Assembly (NCBI RefSeq): GCF_016756395.1
Contig: NZ_AP018365.1
Coordinates: 3,819,001 to 3,883,000 of the forward strand
Length of the DNA stretch: 64,000 nucleotides
Direction of reading: 5' to 3'
DNA from: Streptomyces sp. SN-593
GTDB lineage: Bacteria > Actinomycetota > Actinomycetes > Streptomycetales > Streptomycetaceae
Positions 51,181 to 58,690 of this stretch are shown here, piece by piece (positions within the stretch are counted from its first letter, which is position 1; each line of letters opens with the position of its first letter). The notes beneath the pieces were generated by a model. That model searched no databases. It saw only the letters and a program-made list of their open reading frames with translations, and was not told where the DNA came from. A program made the translations under genes and the position numbers.

Positions 51181-51405
51181 ATGACGAACGGACCGATCGA
51201 GCAGAAGGTGAAGGCGGCGACCGCTGCGGCGTACGTGGGATCCGCCGGGCTCCTCGGCGCGCTCGCGGCCGTGCAGGACGATGCGCGGCTGGTGGGGTGG
51301 CTGCCGGACGGTCTCGCGCCGTTCGTGCTGGCGCTCGTGCCGACGGCGATCACCGCCGTGTCGGGCTGGAAGGCCAGGCACACGCCGCGCGGCTCAGGGG
51401 GGTGA
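51181..51405 (+). CDS. Holin-like protein
   Basis: 74 residues from ATG 51181. Two hydrophobic stretches, AAYVGSAGLLGALAAVQ and GLAPFVLALVPTAITAVSG, with a short loop and a basic C-terminus (WKARHTPRGSGG). Size, membrane layout and position after the amidase fit a holin that opens the membrane for lysis. Confidence 0.75.
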   Translation: MTNGPIEQKVKAATAAAYVGSAGLLGALAAVQDDARLVGWLPDGLAPFVLALVPTAITAVSGWKARHTPRGSGG

Positions 51406-51785
51406 CCGTGGAGGCGACGGGAAACCCCGCACTGGACGCGGTCCTGATGTGGGGCGGCGTGATCACCGTCCTCGCCGGGGTGGCCGCCCTGCTGTGGCGG
51501 GCGGTGAGCGCGGTCATACGTCTCGCGCGCCGGGTCGATGAGTTCATGGACGACTGGGCGGGCGAGCCCGGCCGGCCCGGGGTGCCGCCCCGGCCGGGCG
51601 TGATGGAGCGCGTCGCCACGATCGACGAGCGGCTGACGAGGGTGGAGCACGAGCTGTACCCGAACTCGGGCGGCTCGCTCCGGGACGCCGTCGACCAGGC
51701 CAACGAGCGCCTGGTGCGGCTGTGTCCGGACCCGGACGCGTGCGATCCCCCCGGATCGCCGCCCGCGCCTCCCGCGCCCCAGTGA
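51402..51785 (+). CDS. Membrane-anchored lysis accessory protein
   Basis: 127 residues from GTG 51402, overlapping the holin stop; GTG 51408 has better spacing from AGGGGG and is an equal choice. One N-terminal membrane helix (AVLMWGGVITVLAGVAALLW) is followed by a coiled-coil-like region (VMERVATIDERLTRVEHELY) and a Pro-rich end. Such proteins often partner holins in actinophages. This ends the late operon. Confidence 0.65.
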   Translation: MTVEATGNPALDAVLMWGGVITVLAGVAALLWRAVSAVIRLARRVDEFMDDWAGEPGRPGVPPRPGVMERVATIDERLTRVEHELYPNSGGSLRDAVDQANERLVRLCPDPDACDPPGSPPAPPAPQ

Positions 51786-51855
51786 CCGGGGCGCCCGCCT
51801 CACGACTCCGGGGCGGGCGCCCCTGCTCGGCGGGGAGGGGCGCGGGCGGACACGA

Positions 51856-51890
51856 CGAAGGCGCCGCGCTCGGTGAGCGGGGCGCCTTCG
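51856..51890. terminator. Two-way terminator at the end of the late operon
   Basis: CGAAGGCGCC / GGCGCCTTCG, perfect 10-bp arms, 15-nt loop, between the convergent lysis operon and the reverse GNAT gene. It marks the right end of the phage structural block. Confidence 0.75.
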
Positions 51891-51901
51891 GTGCGTTCCG
51901 G

Positions 51902-52471
51902 TCAGGTCGCCGGCTCGTCCAGGTTGAGGACCATCGCCGTGTAGAACGGCGCTTCCTCCCACGGGTGCGACAGCCCGACCTCGCGGTAGCCCCAGGCCGC
52001 GTACGCCGACTGCGCGGCCTTCGCCTCCGGCTCGGGCCGGACGGTGAGGGTGACGCGCTCGACGTCCAGGCCGTGGAGGAGCAGGGCGTGGAGGGTCTTC
52101 GCGATGCCGAGGCGTCGCCACGCCTTCCGCACGGCGAGTTCGAGGATGACCCAGGTCCGGGTGCCGGTCTCCCGGGTGAAGTCCTCGGACAGGTCGGCGT
52201 CCTGGATGTTGGCCCACCACGAGCTGTCCGCCGGGAGGAGGTAGCCGTAGGTGAAACCCACGACCTCGTCGCCGTCCCGCGCGATGATCAGGCGCATCCC
52301 GGCGCGCTTCGCGTGGACCTGGTAGTGCTGGATGAACTCGGCGACGTCGCTGGGGCCCTCGCGGTAGGGCGGCTCCTCGTAGACCTCCTCGTACGCGGCG
52401 AGGAAGGTGTCGAGCTGCCCCGCAGCCTCTTCGGCCTCGAAAGTCTCGTAGGTCAGCTCGGCCGGCTTCAC
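51902..52471 (-). CDS. GNAT-family acetyltransferase
   Basis: 189 residues right to left. GDEVVGFTYGYLLP, then WVILELAVRKAWRRLGIAKT (the R/Q..G.G/A acetyl-CoA loop) and VTLTVRPEPEAKAAQSAYAA WGYR-type C-terminus. The substrate is unknown. Its start overlaps the end of the TPR regulator gene by 4 bp, so both are co-transcribed from the right. The pair is of Streptomyces chromosomal type and not typical of phage. Confidence 0.8.
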   Translation of the reverse strand: MKPAELTYETFEAEEAAGQLDTFLAAYEEVYEEPPYREGPSDVAEFIQHYQVHAKRAGMRLIIARDGDEVVGFTYGYLLPADSSWWANIQDADLSEDFTRETGTRTWVILELAVRKAWRRLGIAKTLHALLLHGLDVERVTLTVRPEPEAKAAQSAYAAWGYREVGLSHPWEEAPFYTAMVLNLDEPAT

Positions 52472-53802
52472 GCCGCCCCCTTCGTCTCGACGTACTCCGT
52501 CAGCTCGTCAACGGCCTGGCGGGCCGGGCGGGCGTCGCGCTGCCGCAGCAGGTCGGTGACCTCGTGGAGCTTCCTCGTGACGCGGCCGGACTCGACCTCT
52601 TCCAGGTGCTCCAGACTCTCCACGGCGTGGGCGGCGCCCTCGTCGACCTCGCCGGACCGGATCAGGCTGTTCGCGAGGGTAAGCCGGTACAGGGCGCGGT
52701 TGCGGCCATAGGTGCGGTCCTGGTGGGCGAGGGCCGCGCGGAGGAACTGGACGGCTGCGCCGTGGTGGCCCAGCTCGGTGTACAGCATCCCCTGGGAGTA
52801 GTCGAGTTCAGCCTGTCCGTGGAACGCCGCCCAAGTCGGGGCGGGGCGGCCGGTGCCGCTGCGGTCGACGAGGTGCATCGCCTCGGTGAGTCGCCGGGAG
52901 GCGCCGCGGCCGTCGTTCAGGAGGGACAGGGCGCGGGCCTCGCGGGCGGCGATGATCGAGCGGAGGGTGGGCGAGTTGAGCCGGGTCGCGCGCTCCTGGG
53001 CGGCGTGGGCGAGTTCGAGCCCTTCCCGTGGCCGGCCTTCGTGGCACGCCTGCAAGCTCATGGAGGAGAAGACGAGGACCTGGAGGTTCGCGTCCTTTAG
53101 GACGGTGGCGGTCGTCAGGGCCTCGCCCCAGTAGCGACGGGCCTCGTCCTGGTCGTCGGCGTCGTAGGCGAGCCATCCGCAGTGCTCGGCGGCCTCGCCG
53201 GCCAGGAGGTGGAGCTGACGGCCGATGGTGTCCGGGTAGGACCGGGTGTTGCGGATTCTCCGTACCCGCCGGAGGTGACGCTCCGCCAGACTCCGTACGT
53301 CGTCGCCGCCATAGGCGTTGTCGAGCTTGAAGAGGGAGTGCAGGCCCTCGCGGAGCTCCAGGAGGTGCACCGTTCCGATGGCCCCGGTCGAGCTGACCGG
53401 TGTCAGCGGGCGGGTGTGGGCGGGCATGGCTGCGGCGGCAGTGACGCCGACGCTGTCGGCAAGGAACGCACGGCGGTCCACGTTTGGCGTGCCTCTCTGT
53501 GCGGGAAACGTTGCGACCCCCACGGTGGCACCTGGCGGCGGCCCAGGGAAGCCGAGCAGGTGAGGACTTACCCCGAACATCGCGTGCAGCACCCGCCAGG
53601 CGCGAAGGCGCGGGGCCGGAGGTGACGGCTGCTTCCAGCGGCGGAACTGTCGGTCCGTCACCGTCACGGGCTCGCCGAGGACATCGGCGGTCGCCTGGAA
53701 GGCGCGCAGAAACTCCGCCGGCCGCAGCCACCCGTGCTCGATGCATACCTGCTCGAACGGCGTCAGGACGTCCACCCCGCCACCTCCCGTGATCTGGTTC
53801 AC
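52468..53802 (-). CDS. TPR-containing XRE-type transcriptional regulator
   Basis: 444 residues right to left from GTG 53802. An N-terminal helical region (FEQVCIEHGWLRPAEFLRAF, VTVTDRQFRRWKQPSPPAPR) resembles the HTH of large Streptomyces regulators. An internal DRRAFLADSVGVTAAAAM has a twin-Arg-like look found in this group. From about residue 150 helical TPR-like repeats follow (GLHSLFKLDNAYGGDDVRSL; ALTTATVLKDANLQVLVFSS). Such proteins control accessory clusters. AAAGTCCGG repeats lie just upstream and are possible operators. Confidence 0.75.
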   Translation of the reverse strand: MNQITGGGGVDVLTPFEQVCIEHGWLRPAEFLRAFQATADVLGEPVTVTDRQFRRWKQPSPPAPRLRAWRVLHAMFGVSPHLLGFPGPPPGATVGVATFPAQRGTPNVDRRAFLADSVGVTAAAAMPAHTRPLTPVSSTGAIGTVHLLELREGLHSLFKLDNAYGGDDVRSLAERHLRRVRRIRNTRSYPDTIGRQLHLLAGEAAEHCGWLAYDADDQDEARRYWGEALTTATVLKDANLQVLVFSSMSLQACHEGRPREGLELAHAAQERATRLNSPTLRSIIAAREARALSLLNDGRGASRRLTEAMHLVDRSGTGRPAPTWAAFHGQAELDYSQGMLYTELGHHGAAVQFLRAALAHQDRTYGRNRALYRLTLANSLIRSGEVDEGAAHAVESLEHLEEVESGRVTRKLHEVTDLLRQRDARPARQAVDELTEYVETKGAA

Positions 53803-53831
53803 ACCGACGGTAGCGCTTGCACGGCCCGATG

Positions 53832-53925
53832 AAAGTCCGGTCGTAATGAAAAGTCCGGCGAAAAGTCCGACCGAACGTCCGGCGCGCTCGGTTTGCAGGG
53901 AGTTGGCTCATAGGTGAGAGCCAAC
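53832..53925. promoter_or_regulatory. Operator-like repeats between divergent genes
   Basis: AAAGTCCGG at 53832, AAAGTCCGG at 53850, AAAGTCCG at 53862 and GTCCGG at 53877; the GTCC starts are 18, 12 and 12 bp apart. A second element, GTTGGCTC (53902-53909) and GAGCCAAC (53918-53925), is a perfect inverted repeat enclosing TAGGTG. They lie between the TPR regulator and the gene at 53973 and could control both directions. Confidence 0.55.
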
Positions 53926-53972
53926 GCGCTGCCGTTGCCCATCGAGCAAGACCCGTCTGGGAGTGCTGAGCG

Positions 53973-54581
53973 ATGACGAGCACACACGCGAACGACGAGC
54001 CGGTTGACGCTGTCCCGGCCGGGTTCGAATCCTCCACGGCCAGGACCACGGTGACGGCCGGTGTGGTGACCACGCAGGCGGAGCGGACGCTCGCCGCGGG
54101 GCACTGGCTCCTCGCGGCGGCTCCCTTACGGGCTCAGGCTCAGGCCGAGTGGGAGGAGCACGGCGCGGCGTGGTTGAAGCCGGGCGTGCTGTTCTCGGCG
54201 CTGTCGATCCCGGCGGAAGTCCTCCACGCGGCCGTGGGTCTCGACTCCCCGCAGGCGTGCGCCGGTCCGCTCACCGAAGTGCTGGAAGACGGACCGCTGT
54301 TCTTCCGGCCCGACGAGTTCCAGGGGCGCGGCTCGTACACCGCGCTCGTCCCGGCCCGCGTCGCCCGGCTCCGGGTGCCGCTGCCGGGCGTCGTCACGCT
54401 CCCCCAGTGCGCGCTGCTCCTCGTCCCGGCGCCAAACCGCACCGAGCCCGCCAACGGCGGACCTTGGTGGGTGACCCCCCTCAACGGGCCGGGACTGCTC
54501 TGCTCGCCCGAGCGCGTCGCCGCGCTCGCCGGTCTCGGCCGTGACGCCCTCGCCGCCAAGAGGGCGCGTCAGGATGCCTGA
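53973..54581 (+). CDS. Hypothetical protein, Streptomyces accessory type
   Basis: 202 residues from ATG 53973. AERTLAAGHWLLAAAPLRAQ and LFSALSIPAEVLHAAVGLDS, then LTEVLEDGPLFFRPDEFQGR and a C-terminal GPWWVTPLNGPGLLCSPERV. It has no membrane or zinc motifs. I do not recognise a named family. It overlaps the following ATPase gene by 8 bp, so the two are coupled. Confidence 0.6.
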   Translation: MTSTHANDEPVDAVPAGFESSTARTTVTAGVVTTQAERTLAAGHWLLAAAPLRAQAQAEWEEHGAAWLKPGVLFSALSIPAEVLHAAVGLDSPQACAGPLTEVLEDGPLFFRPDEFQGRGSYTALVPARVARLRVPLPGVVTLPQCALLLVPAPNRTEPANGGPWWVTPLNGPGLLCSPERVAALAGLGRDALAAKRARQDA

Positions 54582-55098
54582 GACCGCCGTACGCTCGGCC
54601 GCCCCCTTGGTGTCGACTCCTTCGGGGGCGGCCGGCCGAAGTTCTGCCCGGCCCCCACGGATTGGTTCCCTCGTCATGGTCGAGACCGCAGCGGGCCCGA
54701 TGCCCGCCTACACCGAGACGCTGCCGAGAATCCCCGAGTCCGTTGCTCACGCCCGCCGCCTGGTCGACCTCGCCCTGAGTGTGTGGGGGCTGTCCGGCGT
54801 TCAGGACATCGCCGAAATCGTCGTCAGCGAACTGCTGACGAACGCGGTCCAGCACGCGCGCCGCGACTCGGTCCGCGTCACCGTGACCCGCCTCGGCGAC
54901 GAGGAGGTGCGAGTCGCCGTGGTGGACCTGTCGCGGACCCGGCCGAAGCTGCGGGCGGCCGACGCCGACGAGGAGGGCGGGCGCGGGTTGGCGATCATCG
55001 ACGGGCTGAGCCGTGGCCGGTGGGGCGTCGACCCGAAGCCGTGGGGCAAGCAGGTGTGGGCCGACCTGGCCCCCGACAAGGAGTCGCCCGGTGAGTGA
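54574..55098 (+). CDS. Anti-sigma-factor-like ATP-binding protein
   Basis: 174 residues from ATG 54574. The GHKL ATPase fold is shown by IAEIVVSELLTNAVQHARRD (N box), VRVAVVDLSRTRPKLRAADA (G1) and EGGRGLAIIDGLSRGRWGVD (G2). This is the RsbW/SpoIIAB-like single-domain type very common in Streptomyces. The first 50 residues are disordered. It may bind a sigma factor or act in a regulatory pair with a neighbour. The next small membrane ORF overlaps its end. Confidence 0.82.
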   Translation: MPETAVRSAAPLVSTPSGAAGRSSARPPRIGSLVMVETAAGPMPAYTETLPRIPESVAHARRLVDLALSVWGLSGVQDIAEIVVSELLTNAVQHARRDSVRVTVTRLGDEEVRVAVVDLSRTRPKLRAADADEEGGRGLAIIDGLSRGRWGVDPKPWGKQVWADLAPDKESPGE

Positions 55099-55177
55099 GC
55101 GGGCCCGTCAGGTGCTGTACATGGTGGCGCTCGCCTCCCTGCTGGGCGCTCTGCTCTTCGGGATCGCGCACGGGTAG
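55091..55177 (+). CDS. 28-residue membrane peptide
   Basis: GTG 55091 to TAG 55177; VSERARQVLYMVALASLLGA then LLFGIAHG. One transmembrane helix and little else. It overlaps the end of the ATPase gene by 8 bp, so translation is coupled. No ribosome site of its own. Could anchor or regulate a partner; function unknown. Confidence 0.45.
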   Translation: MSERARQVLYMVALASLLGALLFGIAHG

Positions 55178-55183
55178 CTCTGC

Positions 55184-55354
55184 ATGAACAGGGACTGGAT
55201 CACCGGCTGGTGCTGGCGCTGCGAGGCGACCGACGTGCTCGTGCTGTGGGTGGGGCCCGTGCACAGCGCGGAGGCCGGAGAGGCGCCCCTGTACTACTGC
55301 CTGCCGTGCATCCGCCGGCTCGAAGAACTGATCGCCGCCCACCACCGGGCGTGA
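55184..55354 (+). CDS. Small Cys-rich protein
   Basis: 56 residues from ATG 55184: MNRDWITGWCWRCEATDVLV, later YYCLPCIRRLEELIAAHHRA. Two CxxC pairs form a probable zinc ribbon. It starts 6 bp after the membrane peptide's stop. Very short but with good codon bias. Confidence 0.5.
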   Translation: MNRDWITGWCWRCEATDVLVLWVGPVHSAEAGEAPLYYCLPCIRRLEELIAAHHRA

Positions 55355-55415
55355 CGCTCCCCCTCGTTGCGGCGGCCGGACTCCTTCGGCCGCCGCCCGC
55401 GCCGCTAGGTTCCTG

Positions 55416-55529
55416 ATGGCCGCCGGCGTCCGGGTACTCCAGCTCGACGCGAGCACGGACGGCCCGGACGAGGTCGCCGCCGCGGTCGTGGCGGCTGCCA
55501 GGGGACCGTGGATGAAGGGCAGTTCATGA
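55416..55529 (+). CDS. 37-residue peptide coupled to the EEP gene
   Basis: ATG 55416: MAAGVRVLQLDASTDGPDEV then AAAVVAAARGPWMKGSS. Its stop overlaps the ATG of the next gene (ATGA). TAGGTT lies 5 bp upstream of the ATG, so it may be a leaderless transcript. It may serve to load ribosomes for the next gene. Confidence 0.35.
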   Translation: MAAGVRVLQLDASTDGPDEVAAAVVAAARGPWMKGSS

Positions 55530-56347
55530 GCAGGCCGGGCACGTGCGACGTGCTGACGTTCAACCTCAACAACCCCAGCCGGGAGCGGGCCGAGCGGCAG
55601 CTCGCCTATCTCGCGGCGCGGCCGGAGGCGGTTCTCGTCCTCACGGAGACGGCGGACAGCGCCGGGTGCGCGTTCCTCGAGGAGCGGTTCACCGCGGCCG
55701 GGTACGCGGTCGCGTTCCCTCGGCCCGGTGAGCGGGGCGAGCGGGGCGTGATGATCGTCAGCCGTCTCGCCACGCGCCCCGCGGCGTTCCCCGTCGGCTA
55801 CCTGCCGCACCGGGCGGTCTCCGTCACGGTCGACACCGACGAGGGTCCGCTCGACGTGGTCGGCCTGTACGTGCCGTCGCGGGACGCGTCGCCGGCGAAG
55901 AAGGAGCGGAAGCGGCGGTGGCTGGCGGAGTGCGCGGCGGCGCTGCGCGGCGGGCCGGCTGGGGCCCGGGTCGTGGTGGGGGACTTCAACGTCCTGGAGC
56001 CCGAGCACACGCCGCGCTACCGGTTCTTCGCGCCGTTCGAGTACGAGTTCTACGAGGCGTTCGGCGGCGCGGGGTACGTGGACGCGTTCCGCGCCCTGCA
56101 CCCGGCGGCGCTCGAATACTCGTGGGTCGGCAAGACCGGCGACGGCTACCGGTACGACCACGCTTTCGTGTCCGGCTCGCTCGCGGGCGGCCTGCGCGGC
56201 TGCTCGTACGTCCACGAGCCGCGCACGATGTCCGGCCGGCTGACCGACCACTCGGCGCTGGCCGTGGGCCTTGCCGTCGCCGCGTCGGCGCCGCTGGCGG
56301 TGACCGATCCGGTGCGGGTCGAGGAACCCGTCCCGGCCCTGTTCTGA
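55526..56347 (+). CDS. Endonuclease/exonuclease/phosphatase-family protein
   Basis: 273 residues from ATG 55526 (AAGGG upstream). EEP-fold motifs appear in order: LTFNLNNPSRERA (Asn), AVLVLTETADSAG (Glu), VVVGDFNVLEPEH (Asp-x-Asn), YRYDHAFVSGSL (Asp-His) and LTDHSALAVGL (catalytic Asp-His). Metal-dependent cleavage of a phosphodiester or phosphate ester is expected. The substrate is unknown: DNA, lipid or small molecule. It sits before the MazG-like gene, in an accessory cluster that might deal with nucleotides. Confidence 0.8.
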   Translation: MSRPGTCDVLTFNLNNPSRERAERQLAYLAARPEAVLVLTETADSAGCAFLEERFTAAGYAVAFPRPGERGERGVMIVSRLATRPAAFPVGYLPHRAVSVTVDTDEGPLDVVGLYVPSRDASPAKKERKRRWLAECAAALRGGPAGARVVVGDFNVLEPEHTPRYRFFAPFEYEFYEAFGGAGYVDAFRALHPAALEYSWVGKTGDGYRYDHAFVSGSLAGGLRGCSYVHEPRTMSGRLTDHSALAVGLAVAASAPLAVTDPVRVEEPVPALF

Positions 56348-56372
56348 CGTCCGCACGACCGATGGGAGAGAC

Positions 56373-56720
56373 ATGAACGGCGAGCTGCACAACCAGATGT
56401 GGGACCAGATCGCGAGCATCCGTGAGGGCCTGGACGAGAAGACCGGCGACCTCTCGCCGCGGGAGCGGATTCTGTTCCGCGTCCTGAAGATCGGCGAGGA
56501 GTTCGGGGAGGTGGCCGAGGCTCTGCACGGGGTGAACGGCACGAACCCGCGCAAGGGGAAGTCGCACACGATGGATGACGTGGTGAAGGAGCTGGTGGAC
56601 GTCGCGGTCACGACGCTCATTGCGCTGGAGTCCGTCACGCCGGATGCCCGGAAAGAGTTCGAGGCGCGGCTCCAGCACCTCGTGGACCGGCCTCTGCGGC
56701 CGTCCGGCGGAGCTGGCTGA
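56373..56720 (+). CDS. MazG-like nucleotide pyrophosphohydrolase
   Basis: 115 residues from ATG 56373. The family's metal-binding helices show as VLKIGEEFGEVAEALHGVNG (EE..E) and DDVVKELVDVAVTTLIALES (E..D). A single small domain, as in MazG-like proteins of actinobacteria and phages, which remove pyrophosphate from NTPs or alter (p)ppGpp. It is the last gene before the attachment region. Confidence 0.82.
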   Translation: MNGELHNQMWDQIASIREGLDEKTGDLSPRERILFRVLKIGEEFGEVAEALHGVNGTNPRKGKSHTMDDVVKELVDVAVTTLIALESVTPDARKEFEARLQHLVDRPLRPSGGAG

Positions 56721-56842
56721 TTCTGGGTGTGACACCCGGATTCGTCGCCCACACCCCGGGTGTGGGGGGTACCGTTGCACGGGCCCTGACCTGGACGTAC
56801 TTGTCGGGTACTTCTCCCGATTCTGGGTGTGAGCTGGGTGTG
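56719..56842. repeat. GGGTGTG repeats left of the attachment core
   Basis: GATTCTGGGTGTGA at 56719-56732 and 56819-56832, exactly 100 bp apart. CCCACACCC/GGGTGTGGG (56748-56766) is a perfect 9-bp inverted repeat with one centre base. GGGTGTG occurs in all at 56725, 56758, 56825, 56836 and inverted at 56750. Being 160-280 bp left of the core, these may be integrase or excisionase arm sites. Confidence 0.6.
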
Positions 56843-56977
56843 ATCTTGAAGAAGCGAGAAGAGATCGGAAGGTGTGTCAGGAGTGCGTGAGAAGTCGCCT
56901 CGTTGGGCAACAGCCCCACCGACACCCCTCTGACCTGGCCCTTTGAGGGCCTAAAGCGCAGGTCAGGGCCCCGTGGA

Positions 56978-58690
56978 TCAGCCCTGATTTCGCCGCCGTC
57001 CTAATTCGGGACGAAGAGGCCGTGGGTTCAAATCCCGCCACCCCGACTGGTGAACACGCAGGTGAGGGGCGGTCTTCCGATCAGGAAGACCGCCCCTCAC
57101 GGCGTTCCGAGGGGGTCTTGGGAGAAAATTGGGAGAAGATCTTGGTCGGGGGCTCTCTTCTTCCACCTTCTGGCCTGGTCTTTCCCCCGATCTCAGGAGC
57201 GCGTCGAGCGCCCCGACCGGGGAGCCGGGATTCATTGCGCGGCGCATGTCGAGTGCCTCCTCCCACTGCTCGGTGAGCGCGTCCATGAGGCGGTCGCGCA
57301 TGCGCGGGGTGACGTGGGAGTAGCGGGCCTGGACGGAACCGTCCTCGTGCCCGAGACGTTCGTCCATGAGCTTGGGCGGGGTGCCGGCCTCTTCCATGAT
57401 CGTCCGGTGGGTGTGCCGGAGGCCGTGGGGCGTCAGGCCCGGGGCGATCGGCACCCAGCAGGCCTGGGCGCGCTGGGCGGCGCCACGTCCCCGGGCCGGG
57501 ATGCCGGGCCAGGGTTCGGCGAGCAGGGGGACGGGGTGGGCGTCGTAGGGGGCCCGGGTCGGGTACGAGCCGGTGGTCGCCGGATAGAAGAGCCAGGAGG
57601 CGAAGCCGCTGCGCCGCCAGTGGGCCGCGAGTTCCCCTGAACTGGCGTTGCGGACGTAACCGAGCTCGGCGATGGCAGCCTCCACCCGCGCCCGCCTATC
57701 CTCCGAAACGCTGTCGGGCCGGTTGAGGACGTTGGAGACGGTCCCGGCCGAGACCCCGGCCTTGCGGGCGACGTCCACGAGCTTCGCGCCGGGGCGGCGG
57801 GCGGCTCCGTTGGCGGCGCTGTAGCCGTTGAAGGCGTAGCGCAGTCCGTGGCAACGGCAGGGCTCCGGCCGCTTGGCGGCGACGTGCCGCGAGAGCAGCC
57901 CCGTCAGGAAGTCCGGGGTGTCGATGGTCCGGTAGGAGTCGTCCTTGGGCGGGCACCGGTGGAACTCGCCGCCGTCCAGCTCGTAGAGCTGCCACTCGAC
58001 ACGGAGTGAGCCGGGCCTGATGAACTGCGTCTCCAGGCCCATGAGTTCGCCCCACCGGACACCGGTGTAGCCCTTGGTGACGACAGCGACGAACTCGTCG
58101 TCCCGCCCGGTCAGCAGCGCGGCGCGCTCGGCGATGAGCAGGATGCCGAGCGCGTCCGTGATCACCTTCTCCGGCCCGCGGTTGCGCGAACGCCCGGCGC
58201 GCTTGCCGCGTCCCCTGCGCCTGGCGGCGGGGTTCGTCTCGCGCAGCCCGTCGTCCACGGCGTCGCCGAGGATCAGGTGCAGGGTGCTGCGCCAGGTCTT
58301 GAGGGTGGCAGGCGCGTATCCTCGCCCTCGCTCCTGGCGTTCCCACTGCTCGACGTGGTGCCGGTTGATCTCGCCGACCTCCAGGTCGTTGAAGTACGGG
58401 AGCAGGTGCTCCTCGATGTGCCGCCGGTAGTTCTGCATGGTGGAGAGGGCCAGGTCCTGGGCCGCGTACCAGCGGTTGGCGTACTCCCCGAAGGTGATCC
58501 GCGCCGCCGCCGGGTCATGCCACCGCCCACCACGTACCTTCGCCTCCTCCTCGTTGGCGGCCTGCTCGGCAGCCCGCTTGGTGCGGAAGCGCAGCAACTC
58601 ACCGTTGGCGTCGGCGAGGGTGCGGTACTTGCCGGGCGCGATCTTGTAGCGGGCCCGCCAGTAGTCGCCGCGCTTCTCGCCGTATCCCAT
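56978..58690 (-). CDS. int: Tyrosine integrase with LacI-type HTH insertion
   Basis: 570 residues right to left. The N-terminal arm and SAM-like domains include ITFGEYANRWYAAQDLALST and INRHHVEQWERQERGRGYAP. The catalytic set is Arg212 (GYTGVRWGELMGLE), His422-x-x-Arg425 (PHGLRHTHRT), His448 (ERLGHED) and nucleophile Tyr457 (QARYSHVT). Between Arg212 and the HxxR box lies a LacI-type HTH, residues about 303-347 (KLVDVARKAGVSAGTVSNVL). The last 20-25 codons cross the tRNA-Pro half (WRDLNPRPLRPEL), so the true end depends on what lies left of the core. It overlaps the excisionase gene. Confidence 0.9.
   Translation of the reverse strand: MGYGEKRGDYWRARYKIAPGKYRTLADANGELLRFRTKRAAEQAANEEEAKVRGGRWHDPAAARITFGEYANRWYAAQDLALSTMQNYRRHIEEHLLPYFNDLEVGEINRHHVEQWERQERGRGYAPATLKTWRSTLHLILGDAVDDGLRETNPAARRRGRGKRAGRSRNRGPEKVITDALGILLIAERAALLTGRDDEFVAVVTKGYTGVRWGELMGLETQFIRPGSLRVEWQLYELDGGEFHRCPPKDDSYRTIDTPDFLTGLLSRHVAAKRPEPCRCHGLRYAFNGYSAANGAARRPGAKLVDVARKAGVSAGTVSNVLNRPDSVSEDRRARVEAAIAELGYVRNASSGELAAHWRRSGFASWLFYPATTGSYPTRAPYDAHPVPLLAEPWPGIPARGRGAAQRAQACWVPIAPGLTPHGLRHTHRTIMEEAGTPPKLMDERLGHEDGSVQARYSHVTPRMRDRLMDALTEQWEEALDMRRAMNPGSPVGALDALLRSGERPGQKVEEESPRPRSSPNFLPRPPRNAVRGGLPDRKTAPHLRVHQSGWRDLNPRPLRPELGRRRNQG
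57005..57047 (+). other. Attachment core: 3' half of tRNA-Pro(CGG)
   Basis: The 43 bp run from the anticodon loop (TTCGGGA, anticodon CGG) through CGAAG, the T arm GTGGG-TTCAAAT-CCCGC and the acceptor strand CACCCCG plus AC. This matches the 3' half of a tRNA-Pro as I remember it. To the left there is no 5' half: no acceptor CGGGGTG or D arm. The integrase gene begins to the right. The site is therefore attP-like or a tandem-element junction. Confidence 0.8.
57062..57100. terminator. Perfect 17-bp hairpin beside the attachment core
   Basis: GTGAGGGGCGGTCTTCC pairs exactly with GGAAGACCGCCCCTCAC around loop GATCA, 14 bp after the tRNA 3' end. It would terminate a restored tRNA-Pro transcript after integration. 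It also lies inside the integrase C-terminal codons. Confidence 0.8.

Noticed and set aside
57005..57047. Complete tRNA-Pro gene
   Set aside because: Only the 3' half is present; the acceptor 5' strand, D arm and left anticodon stem are missing.
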